DNA of 16,402 nt, from contig JAGMDE010000041.1 of NCBI GenBank assembly GCA_023128855.1, positions 1-16,402 on the forward strand. The letters run 5' to 3'. Positions 7,440 to 16,060 of this stretch are shown here, piece by piece; the stretch's first letter is position 1; every line of letters starts with the position of its first letter. A program made the position numbers and the translations under genes. The notes below the pieces were generated by a model. That model was not told the DNA's origin and ran no database searches. It saw only the letters and a program-made list of their open reading frames with translations. The stretch comes from Thermoplasmatales archaeon (lineage in GTDB: Archaea > Thermoplasmatota > E2 > DHVEG-1).

Positions 7440-7739
7440 ATCAATATTTTTATTTGCTGTGGCTTACCCGGCCGCTTATATGAAATTAACCCTGCAAAAG
7501 AGATTGTATGGGAATATTTTAACCCTTATCCAATTCCTATTCCATTATATAACTCCGTATTTAAAACACAGTGTTATCCAATAGATTATCCTGGTATTGG
7601 AGATCTTTCAATAAATATAGATATTGAAGTGTTTGAAAAAGATTTGTCTAGGAGCGATATAGCCACTTTTACTCTTTTTATGAGGTTTTTAGAGCAATTT
7701 CCATTATTACAAAGAGTATTGTTGTATCTTATAAAATAA
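7440..7739 (+). pseudogene. C-terminal fragment of an arylsulfotransferase-like secreted protein
   Basis: Directly after the TAA at 7437-7439 the same frame stays open for 99 codons to the TAA at 7737. It has no early ATG and no visible start signal. The first part (NIFICCGLPGRLYEINPAKE, then IVWEYFNP, then NSVFKTQCYPIDYPGI) resembles, from memory, the last propeller blade and tail of archaeal arylsulfotransferase (ASST) proteins, which read G-R-x-x-E-x-x-P-x-x-E-I-V-W-E-Y and N-x-V-F-x-x-x-x-Y-P-x-D-Y-P-G. The last 20 residues, FMRFLEQFPLLQRVLLYLIK, match the tail of the propeller protein at 14 positions. I infer a gene whose front was replaced by the lipocalin-like gene. Alternatives are a real downstream gene with a non-standard start or a nonsense mutation in a long fusion. 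Confidence 0.6.
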
Positions 7740-7870
7740 GACTTTAGGTGCAAAAACAGGACTTTAAGGTCAAAACCGACTTTAGGTGCAAAGCCCCCTT
7801 TTTCGGCTTTGCACCCAAACTCGGTGAAAACAGGTACTTTGGGTGCAGAATGGTGACTTTAGGTGCAGAG
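7740..7870 (+). repeat. Lattice repeat element, locus C
   Basis: This is the longest copy. GACTTTA-type units have their GCA/TCA C bases at 7751, 7771 and 7789 (spacings 20 and 18). The third continues into GCCCCCTTTTTCGG, and the arm GGCTTTGCACC has its C at 7812 (spacing 23). Two more units, C at 7846 and 7866, follow at spacings 34 and 20. GGTGCAAAGCC (7785-7795) and GGCTTTGCACC (7805-7815) form a perfect 11-base stem with the 9-base loop CCCTTTTTC. The element begins on the first base after the stop of the sulfotransferase-like tail, at the same distance as locus B from its stop codon. Confidence 0.85.
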
Positions 7871-7880
7871 TAGATAAACC

Positions 7881-7888
7881 TATATATT
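7881..7888 (+). promoter_or_regulatory. TATA-like box of the small glycine-rich membrane protein gene
   Basis: TATATATT stands 10 bases after the last unit of repeat locus C and 54 bases before the ATG at 7942. A transcript start near 7910 would leave a leader of about 30 bases. Confidence 0.45.
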
Positions 7889-7941
7889 CTATCTTTTTAT
7901 CTCAGCAAAAGTTACATACTATTAACTATTATAATTCAAGT

Positions 7942-8109
7942 ATGCAAGAAGAAAACATAAAATGGGTTGGTTTTGGATTGGTTATTGGTGCAGGGATAGG
8001 TGCGAGTTTAGGAGTGATATATAATAATATTGCTTTATTTTCCGCTTTTGGTGCTGGATTGGGGATTGTCTTTGGTTCAATGATCGCTTCCTCCAAGTCC
8101 AAAAAATAA
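7942..8109 (+). CDS. Small glycine-rich two-helix membrane protein
   Basis: I use the ATG at 7942 (55 residues); the frame is open upstream to 7843, but that part lies inside the repeat element and before the TATA-like box. The product starts MQEENIKWVG and has two glycine- and alanine-rich hydrophobic helices (about residues 9-26 and 31-48) of the G-x-x-x-G zipper kind, then a basic SSKSKK end. Similar small glycine-zipper proteins are widespread and mostly uncharacterised; a pore-like or membrane-associated role is possible. It ends 14 bases from the convergent nuclease gene. Confidence 0.6.
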   Translation: MQEENIKWVGFGLVIGAGIGASLGVIYNNIALFSAFGAGLGIVFGSMIASSKSKK

Positions 8110-8123
8110 ATTTTGCCTGCGCA

Positions 8124-8525
8124 TTAGAAATTAATAATCTCTTGATTCCATTTACAATATTCACAATTCTCATGTGAATCAGGCAGATCTCCCTCCAAAA
8201 CAGTATACGCTTTATCTACCAATTTATCTACTCTCGAAAGATCTGTTTTCACTTCTAAAATTGTACAATTGAATGGCATACCCTTATGCAATTCACATTC
8301 ATCAGGGTAATAAAAAGCAAGATAAGCTTTATTTGTTGTGTCATATCCCATTTTCTTTAATAAAAATGAATAAACGTCTAACTGTAGCTGATAAGATAGA
8401 TGAACATTTTCAGGTGCTTTTGATTTAGTTTTATGATCAAACGCTACAATATTATTGTCTTCTAATTTTAAGTAATCATCAGGTCGACCCCATACTGTAA
8501 TACCATTATCCAGTTCATACTTCAA
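8124..8525 (-). pseudogene. PD-(D/E)XK nuclease (RecB/Cas4-like), N-terminus missing
   Basis: The 133-residue frame opens at a TTG (8523-8525) just after a TAG at 8529-8531. It begins inside the catalytic fold: YELDNGITVWGRPDDYLKLE gives the first acidic residue, VAFDHKTKS gives the D-x-K pair, QLQLDVYSFLL matches the following helix, and CEYCKW near the C-terminus resembles the Cys pair of Fe-S nucleases of this group. Family members usually have about 80-100 further N-terminal residues, including the first motif helix and often a Cys. Their absence, together with the abrupt change to an unrelated plus-strand gene at 8525, shows a 5' truncation. It is probably inactive as written. No CRISPR array or cas gene is near, so a Cas4 role is not suggested. 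Confidence 0.72.
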
Positions 8526-9205
8526 TGTCTATTGGCATTGGTGTTGCTGCAGCTGCTATGATTACGGGTATAACACAAATAAATAATTCAACATCAATAT
8601 TTATTCTCTGCGGGATTATTCCCTTTTTAATAACTTTAATTACTACCTTTTGGTTAGGTGAATTAGCACGCTTTAAGCGAGCTGGGGACTATATTTGTTT
8701 TATAGAATATAAAATCTCATTGATTTTAGATGAATTTTATAATAGTAAAATAAAAGATACATGGAAGGATAAACAAAAGGCTTTAGAATCTATATCGGAA
8801 CTTAATCAATCAATATTACCTTTAGGTAGACCTATGTTATGGGAGCTTTGGCTCAGAGATGTTGGACATATGCGGAGATTATATTATTTTAGATTCTTGT
8901 TAATATTTTTTGCCCCAATGATAATGGGTATTTATTATGCCTTTGAAAACTACAATCTTGAATTATTTAATATAATTAATTTTTTCAACCTGTGGAATAA
9001 AAACCAAATTCTTGTTTTATGGATTTTATTTATAACTGGTTTCTATCTTGTATTTATATATTTGTTTGGTTTCAAATTGAAAGGAAAAGGAAATAAGATT
9101 ATATCGATCATAGACCAGTCATTCCCGCTAAATTACCCTCAATATCACCAGAGTAATACAAATCAACATCAATTCTGTTACAGTAATCATCACTTTTTGC
9201 TTTAA
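8525..9205 (+). pseudogene. Fragment of a conserved multi-helix membrane protein
   Basis: From ATG 8525 the frame encodes hydrophobic helices near residues 2-18, 22-44, 122-143 and 160-185. The cytoplasmic middle is well formed and charged (GELARFKRAGDYICFIEYKI ... WKDKQKALESISELNQSILP ... MLWELWLRD). I do not recognise a named family. Both ends look broken. The N-terminus starts directly in a membrane helix at the point where the nuclease gene breaks off, with a TAA nine codons before. The part after about 9108 (from QSFPLNYPQYHQ on) is the antisense of the giant gene and not convincing protein. No TATA box or Shine-Dalgarno site is apparent upstream. I therefore treat it as a gene fragment, about 195 real residues. 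Confidence 0.55.
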
Positions 9206-12200
9206 ACTTTATCCAATTACAATCGATTGAATCATCTAATGTGAGTACAAGATATGGAGTCCAAAACCAACCCTTACTACGTGCTATCGGACTACCATAG
9301 GGATACCTATCATCTTCAGTTCTTGTGCAACTTGCTTTAGTATTTTCATTTTTATCATATGCATTATCTTCGTTGTCCCAGAGATTCCAACTATCAACAT
9401 GTCCAGTAGGTGAGACCCATTCATCAGAATTCTTATCATATAAATAGAATTCATAAAGCTCTGCAGATTGCTGAGCTGATCCACCAAGTTGAACATTGAA
9501 CCTAATCCTTGCCTTCGTGACTTCAGAGTCGCCCTGTAAATTTGGAACAACTCTGTAAACCATTTTATTATCTCGATATCCTCCTCTAAATACAGGATTC
9601 CAGTCACCCTCAACCGGGAGATTATCGCTTCCTTTGCCATTTCCATTATCATCAAGTCTTGCATCCTGAGGCCAAAATGTATAACCCCATTCTTTAATTA
9701 CATCAATACTCATGAAATTAACATTTTCAACATGATCATCTGCAATATTGAAAGCTTCCAATACATTTGTATCTCCATCTCCAATTTCTTTGAAAAACTT
9801 GTATGAAAATGCTGCCCAATCCTGGCCTGTTTCAAGCTCCGCAGGTTCTTTTATAGATGAAGATGTTATTATTATCCTATCTTCACCGCTTTTACCTAAA
9901 GCCTCATGATAATGTCCTACCATACATGAATCTATCAGAAAAACTAAACGTCCTATGTCATTACCATAACCATGGAACAGTAACCACAAACCAAACTGCC
10001 AATCACATATTGGTTGGTCATCTAGTGTTCCATTTCTATTGGTATCGAAACCAGATGTACTAAATCCACTTTTAAGACTACTTTTTAGCGTCGACGTGTT
10101 CCAAGCAGAATAACCACTGTGTGTGATGAAAAATACAAAATTTAGATCGTTACTATCAGATTTACCCTTCAACCAGTTTGCTAATGCATGTCTGATGTTT
10201 GATGGTGTACTTAATCTATCAACATCAAAATTGCTATCACCATCAGCGTCCCTCCATTTATGAGCACTTAAATAATAAATATCGTCGTCGTCATAGTGGA
10301 AAGTATGAATAAGTTCCCTATAAAGGAAATCGAGCTCTTTATACATCTCTTCCTGATCCGTTGACCAAGGTGTTACAATCCAAGAGCCACTACCCATAGA
10401 TGTCCAATCAGTGCTTGGAATGATACCATAATCAAAACCTTCAACTAATAAGACATCGCCATTCTTATTAACAACTCGGACATCATCGAACCAAGCTTCT
10501 TCATTCTTCCAGCAAAATAATGCAATGCTCCCAGAAGAATGACTATTATCTGTGACATCAAATACTTTACGACAACTATTGAAAAAGTTGCCGATTCTTT
10601 TAATTTTAATATTATTCCCATCAAGAGTAACATTGATAGTATACCAGTTATCTTTTATTAAAAGATCGTATTCTTTACCAATGTTGTAACGAACATCATT
10701 TACGACCTTGTCTAAAAACATTCGAGATAAAGCACCATGTTGCCTCCATCTTAAAATATAATAATTACTAGCATCTTGATAACGGAATATAACACCGATG
10801 TTCTCTTTATAAAAATTCCAACCCTCTTCCTTTGTCATCAGATCAACTTCGAAGGTATAATCTGTCCAACTTGAACCGCCGTCATAGAGAAGATATGGTC
10901 CATTACAAGGATTATAATTAGAACCAACATCACTTGTCTGCCTAAGTTTACAGCTTGCTCCACCGCCAATAATAACCGCATATCTATCATTCGTCACATC
11001 AGGAGCAAACGGTTCACTACCCGGATCACCAGCTTTAAAAACATTTTTTTCACGCCAATAAGTAATCCCATCATTATCTTTATCGTTCTGACTAACTGTA
11101 AAAATAACATTTGCATCATATCCCCTGTTACCATCAACCTCGCCACAAGTGCGACCAATAAAATCCGTATCACCCAGATAATCATCTCCCCACCAGGTAC
11201 CATTCTTTAAATTATAAGTAATATCACATTTCTTTCCACCAATACCGCCATTGATATCACAAAGTGTATCATCCCCAGGATCCTCCTCCCATAACTCAAT
11301 TGTGATAGGTACATTTTGTACATTATCAGGGACATCTTGAGTAGCAGACCAATCATCCAAGATGTTAAATTTATTATTCCACACATTGCTTGTATTTGAA
11401 TTACCTGCAATAATCGTTTTAACGTAAAAATCAGGGGCTCCATCAGAAGGATCCCAAGATTCATCGTCGGTATACCCAATTGTATTATCATTTGAGTTTT
11501 CAATACCTTTACCACTAGGAATACAATTTGGATCATCCGTAATCAAAATATTATCAACCTCCATCCACCATTCAGGATTACCATGCGACCAACCAAGATC
11601 ATCCCTAAGGCCTGCCTCAGGATCTGGATCAGGATAAGCCTTGGTATTATTAATCTTAAGAGTATAATCACCAATTTCTGCTACATCCACCACACCATAC
11701 CATGACCATTTCCACTCACCATCTTCAGGTAGTCCATCTGTATCCTGATACCACATCACCTGAGTACCTAGGACTGAATGATCTGATCTTCGATTATAAA
11801 TCCTAGTTGCAACATTTGCATCATCAATCCACCACAGGGTAACATTTGAACAAGCCTTATCATATCGATGACTTCTCATCCAAATATGGTATATCCCAGG
11901 TTTGTTAACAGTAAAATCCCATTCAGCAAAATCATCTAAAGCCACACGGCTATCATTCTGCCGGGTGTAATACCCACCAGAAGCACTGACATGAGGGAGA
12001 GTTATCCAATCTGTTCCATCTCCACTACCTGAAGTATTGGTCTCACTGGTATCCCAGTTTTCACCCTCACACCAAGTATACGTATACTCGCTAGCATAAA
12101 TCCGTTTTACAGTCAAAGTCACCTCAAGATCAACAAGTGGATCAATATCATAAAAATCCTGCCAAGTGTCAACATCAGAATCAACTGACTCATGTTGGGT

Positions 12201-15200
12201 ATAATAACGAGTTTTCTCCTTATAATCACTTAAACCATCAATATCCTTATCTGAATCAAACAAAACATCAAACTCCCAACTCGCCTCTACAAATGTATCA
12301 TCATCACAACGTAAAACAAAACCATTAGCATCACAAAAAGCAGCATAAACACGATACAATCCACTATCATAAGAAAGATTCCAGGTGTTCACCTGGCCAT
12401 TAAACAATGTATCCAAAGCAAGAGTTTCACTGCTGTTAATCCTCCTCGGAGAACTCTCCTCAATGATAGTATGATCCACAATCCACCTCTGCAGACTACT
12501 TTTATAATAATGAATCTGCATCAACAAATACCCAGTAATATCATAAGCACCAGCGTTAACGATCTTAGACTGAGTAGGATGGAAATCAATTTCAAGATAA
12601 GGAGCAAAACTACTTTCACTACTGCCTAAAACAACATATTCATCTCCAAAAAAAGCTGGGTCATCAAAAGCAATATCCCAATTACTCCGCAGACAAAGCT
12701 TAGTCAAATCCTTTTCCCTACTAATCCATCCAAGAGCAGTATTGTTAAACGTGATATTATACCAATTACCAGACATCATATCACTAGTACTAATACTGCC
12801 ACCATCACCACTGTAATAGTCTTTATCATAATCCCCGCTCTGCAACTGGTCATGCGGATAAACATTGCTATCATTATTTTGAAGCACAATATCGAGGTCA
12901 CGTAAAGATACATGTTCAGAATCAAGATAAAAATGCAGCTTGCAACTATTTATCGTATCACTCTTTTTGATTATACTGGTGTTGAAAAACAGAAAACCTC
13001 TGTATATATAATAAGTTGATGGAAATGTTTTTTCCTGTCCTATCCTTATTGTATCACCGGTGCTATCCACAGATCCCCAAGAGACATTATTGGCAGCATT
13101 ATAACTCGTAGAAGATGCACCTATGAATCCATCCTGGCTACATCCACCAAAGTTTGCAGGATATCCATAGACATCAAAAATTGTCGCAGGAGACACCCCT
13201 GAACCCCAATCAACTCTATTACCCAGAAAATCTTCAGTATCCTGAATCACCACTTTTACATATCTTCCCTCTTTATCAGTACTATCAACCTCTTCCCAAC
13301 TAGTTGTATCCTGCCAAGAAGCAATATTTGAAGCCACAGCAGCTTCCCAAGAACGATTATCACTGCTGACATAAATATCAACATCAATTGGGTCAAATCC
13401 AATAGTAAAAGAACGACCACGGAATTTTTTAATACTATACTGTTGTCCAAGGTCAAGGATAAACCAATGCTCATGATTATCAGCATGACTCCAAATATCA
13501 AGACCATCAAGAGCATTTTTTAAATCCTGAGATTGACCTTCACAACTATCAGCAAGTTCACTACTACCAATACCAAGCCAGTCGTCGCTGTCAAGCCAAT
13601 GCATCATTGTATACTTCTCCTGATCTACACTTAGTGTTCCAATGCGGATAAACAATGACACTGGGGCATTATACTGACCTGTTCGGGATTTAACAATCAC
13701 CTTATACGTGAGATTACTATCCCAGCTGAGATATAGATCCCTGCTTTTATGATTAGAAGGTGGATCCTTGCAGATAAGACGAATGATAGTATTATTACCC
13801 ATATCCGTAATAGTTTTGTCAAGTGTTTGACTCAGTAGGATATCTTCAAAACCAGTACCGTTGTATATTCGGAGATAGTTATCACTTTCCACATCAGCGA
13901 TCCTGATGTCTTTAATCTCCCAGCCGAAACCAAGAACATACGGTATATCATCCTCATCAAGGTTCATGATATACGGTATAACCGTGAGATCAGCATCATC
14001 CACACCGAGATAATACCGTATTGCCAGTCGGAAATCATAACCGTTATAAGTCAGGTTCTTCCAAAGGGTTGCATTAACATAACTCTCATTATCCATGTTG
14101 ATGTTTTTATTGAAACCACTCAGCTCATCCGTCCGATATATGAGATGCCACTCATTGTTGTTGTAGTATCCCAGCATGAGTACGTTACGAGTCCAATATT
14201 CATCCTTGTGATTCGTAAATTGTATACCATTGCTGATGTTGAAATAATAACTGTTATGGTTATTCCACATATGCAAAACCTGATCGTCATCTAAGAGTTC
14301 ATAACCAATCGGAGGCTGTTCACCTGGTGGATCAGTAATATTTATTGTTTCATTATCACCGTATTCATTTTTTAACGTAGCAATAGATATATTTACCTGT
14401 CCAGAGGCATTAAAACTCTGAACAGCAGAACTATTTGTGTTATTTGCATAGTCTTCTATCCAAACCGTGTAATTATATTGACCATTTTCCCAGGTATCAG
14501 AAAAAACATAGGAATATTTACTATCAGTGATCTTATCCATGGTAAAATTCCCGTATGTTATATTATCAGGATAAATTATGTTAACCTTGGCTATATTTAT
14601 GCCACTAATATTTTCTGTAAAGTTAGCATTAATAGTAACATTTAAACCGAAACCAACACAGGCCGGATCACTGGTAACATTTATTATCTCCGGTGATATA
14701 GCATCATCTCCAATAAAAATATGTTTAGTAATTGTATCATTACACCCATCATTACTTGTCGCTGTTAATGTTACATTGTATCCTCCATCTTCTGAAAAGG
14801 TATGATTGATAGACATCCCTGTACCATTAGTCTGATCACCGAAATCCCATTCATAGGAGTCAATTGTTCCATCACGATCATAGGAACCTGAGGCATTGAA
14901 AGATACTGTCATATTTTCCACTAGGTACCTGTATTCAGCAACTGGTGAATATTCACCCCAAGGAAGAATTAATGGATAACTATCAAAGGTATCATCCATA
15001 GCTATAATATATGGCGTGTCACCAATACCATCTGAGCTAGATTCATTTTGATTAGAACCTGAATACATGTCATCACCTGTATAGTCATCCCAATAATTGC
15101 CACCAGAAGGATAACCGTTGTCCCATGTTTGATTGCAATCATCATAGAGATGCTCAGTGTTGTTTATAAAATTGTTATGATAAAACATGTTTTTATTTGA

Positions 15201-16016
15201 CGAATTAAAACCATAAATGGTAATCCCAATCTCATTATTTTCAAACTGATTTTCAAATATTTTGTTATCTGCTGCTTCTTCAATAAGAAGACCATTGTGT
15301 GTTGTATTAATAATAGAATTTCTATATATTGAATTGTTACTAGTGGTATTGATCCAGAGGTAGACACCATAACTGTTATTTACAATATCGTTATCCATAA
15401 CATTGTTGTGATGTGAACCATTTCCAATACATATACCACAGCCACAATTGGTAATGTTATTCTTTGAGATATTATTATAGGCAGAGGAATTCCAAAGAAA
15501 AATAGTACTTGTATAGGTTATATTTGTAAAGGTATTGTTAAAAATGGTGTTATTATTTGCTCCTTCTAAAAAGAGACCAGAAGCATCACAGTCTTTAATA
15601 ATATTATTGGTAATATTAGTATAATTTGATTCAACTCTTAATCCTGCATCATCTTCTTCTTCACCACCATTTTGAATGGTAAACTCACTCAGATTAACCC
15701 AATCAGCAGTAATGGTTACAGTGTTACCATTTTTACTTCCATCTATGGTTGTGTTATCTTTATTTTCACCAGTGAGGTTAATTGATACATTTACAATGAC
15801 ATTCTCATTATAAGTGCCACTATAAACATAAATAGTATCACCTGAGCTTGCATTATCAATTGCATCCTGTATTTTTGTATAATTTCCTCCTCCTTGACCG
15901 CCAACATATAGTGTTTGACCTCCTCCGGAAGCTTTGACGTTAAAATTTACAGGCATGAGCATCGAACTCGATATCAGCAGCATTAATATGATTAAAACAA
16001 ATATTTTCTGTTTCAA
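9108..16016 (-). CDS. Giant secreted multidomain protein with split C13/caspase-like peptidase
   Basis: The 2302-residue protein starts at TTG 16014-16016 with GGAGGT 8 bases upstream, and has a signal peptide (about residues 1-30). Domains in order: NosD-type right-handed beta-helix (30-345, N-rich repeats, YPSGGNYWDDYTG, DGIGDTPY); PKD (358-434); Ig-like (to about 540); an unassigned beta-rich region; F5/8C-like (810-955); DNRLRE-like (957-1145); an Asp-rich calcium-type loop (DSDKDIDGLSDY, about 1250); CBM-like beta-sandwich (about 1300-1500); then a clan CD cysteine peptidase. In the peptidase, strand RYAVIIGGG starts at 1678, a concanavalin-like insert fills about 1690-1885, and QEEMYKELDF resumes at 1888. 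The catalytic candidates are His1966 (FFITHSGY) and Cys2031 (FLIDSCMVG). The C-terminal F5/8C-like domain stops abruptly (LYYSGDIEGNLAGMTGL), so the 3' end may be truncated. It probably acts on polymers outside the cell. Confidence 0.93.
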   Translation of the reverse strand: MKQKIFVLIILMLLISSSMLMPVNFNVKASGGGQTLYVGGQGGGNYTKIQDAIDNASSGDTIYVYSGTYNENVIVNVSINLTGENKDNTTIDGSKNGNTVTITADWVNLSEFTIQNGGEEEDDAGLRVESNYTNITNNIIKDCDASGLFLEGANNNTIFNNTFTNITYTSTIFLWNSSAYNNISKNNITNCGCGICIGNGSHHNNVMDNDIVNNSYGVYLWINTTSNNSIYRNSIINTTHNGLLIEEAADNKIFENQFENNEIGITIYGFNSSNKNMFYHNNFINNTEHLYDDCNQTWDNGYPSGGNYWDDYTGDDMYSGSNQNESSSDGIGDTPYIIAMDDTFDSYPLILPWGEYSPVAEYRYLVENMTVSFNASGSYDRDGTIDSYEWDFGDQTNGTGMSINHTFSEDGGYNVTLTATSNDGCNDTITKHIFIGDDAISPEIINVTSDPACVGFGLNVTINANFTENISGINIAKVNIIYPDNITYGNFTMDKITDSKYSYVFSDTWENGQYNYTVWIEDYANNTNSSAVQSFNASGQVNISIATLKNEYGDNETINITDPPGEQPPIGYELLDDDQVLHMWNNHNSYYFNISNGIQFTNHKDEYWTRNVLMLGYYNNNEWHLIYRTDELSGFNKNINMDNESYVNATLWKNLTYNGYDFRLAIRYYLGVDDADLTVIPYIMNLDEDDIPYVLGFGWEIKDIRIADVESDNYLRIYNGTGFEDILLSQTLDKTITDMGNNTIIRLICKDPPSNHKSRDLYLSWDSNLTYKVIVKSRTGQYNAPVSLFIRIGTLSVDQEKYTMMHWLDSDDWLGIGSSELADSCEGQSQDLKNALDGLDIWSHADNHEHWFILDLGQQYSIKKFRGRSFTIGFDPIDVDIYVSSDNRSWEAAVASNIASWQDTTSWEEVDSTDKEGRYVKVVIQDTEDFLGNRVDWGSGVSPATIFDVYGYPANFGGCSQDGFIGASSTSYNAANNVSWGSVDSTGDTIRIGQEKTFPSTYYIYRGFLFFNTSIIKKSDTINSCKLHFYLDSEHVSLRDLDIVLQNNDSNVYPHDQLQSGDYDKDYYSGDGGSISTSDMMSGNWYNITFNNTALGWISREKDLTKLCLRSNWDIAFDDPAFFGDEYVVLGSSESSFAPYLEIDFHPTQSKIVNAGAYDITGYLLMQIHYYKSSLQRWIVDHTIIEESSPRRINSSETLALDTLFNGQVNTWNLSYDSGLYRVYAAFCDANGFVLRCDDDTFVEASWEFDVLFDSDKDIDGLSDYKEKTRYYTQHESVDSDVDTWQDFYDIDPLVDLEVTLTVKRIYASEYTYTWCEGENWDTSETNTSGSGDGTDWITLPHVSASGGYYTRQNDSRVALDDFAEWDFTVNKPGIYHIWMRSHRYDKACSNVTLWWIDDANVATRIYNRRSDHSVLGTQVMWYQDTDGLPEDGEWKWSWYGVVDVAEIGDYTLKINNTKAYPDPDPEAGLRDDLGWSHGNPEWWMEVDNILITDDPNCIPSGKGIENSNDNTIGYTDDESWDPSDGAPDFYVKTIIAGNSNTSNVWNNKFNILDDWSATQDVPDNVQNVPITIELWEEDPGDDTLCDINGGIGGKKCDITYNLKNGTWWGDDYLGDTDFIGRTCGEVDGNRGYDANVIFTVSQNDKDNDGITYWREKNVFKAGDPGSEPFAPDVTNDRYAVIIGGGASCKLRQTSDVGSNYNPCNGPYLLYDGGSSWTDYTFEVDLMTKEEGWNFYKENIGVIFRYQDASNYYILRWRQHGALSRMFLDKVVNDVRYNIGKEYDLLIKDNWYTINVTLDGNNIKIKRIGNFFNSCRKVFDVTDNSHSSGSIALFCWKNEEAWFDDVRVVNKNGDVLLVEGFDYGIIPSTDWTSMGSGSWIVTPWSTDQEEMYKELDFLYRELIHTFHYDDDDIYYLSAHKWRDADGDSNFDVDRLSTPSNIRHALANWLKGKSDSNDLNFVFFITHSGYSAWNTSTLKSSLKSGFSTSGFDTNRNGTLDDQPICDWQFGLWLLFHGYGNDIGRLVFLIDSCMVGHYHEALGKSGEDRIIITSSSIKEPAELETGQDWAAFSYKFFKEIGDGDTNVLEAFNIADDHVENVNFMSIDVIKEWGYTFWPQDARLDDNGNGKGSDNLPVEGDWNPVFRGGYRDNKMVYRVVPNLQGDSEVTKARIRFNVQLGGSAQQSAELYEFYLYDKNSDEWVSPTGHVDSWNLWDNEDNAYDKNENTKASCTRTEDDRYPYGSPIARSKGWFWTPYLVLTLDDSIDCNWIKFKAKSDDYCNRIDVDLYYSGDIEGNLAGMTGL

Positions 16017-16060
16017 ACTCCTCTACCTCCCCCAACCAATATTTATTATTCATCACAAAA

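Noticed and set aside
7740..7870. CRISPR array
   Set aside because: Units are about 12-16 bases with 18-20 base steps, the bases between them are not unique spacers, and no cas gene is near; the Cas4-like nuclease fragment alone is not support.
7843..7941. N-terminal extension of the small glycine-rich protein
   Set aside because: It overlaps the repeat element and lies before the TATA-like box; the ATG at 7942 gives a sensible membrane protein.
9109..9205. Real C-terminus of the plus-strand membrane protein
   Set aside because: It is the antisense of the giant gene's coding region, low in complexity (Q, H, N, S), and unlike a membrane protein tail.
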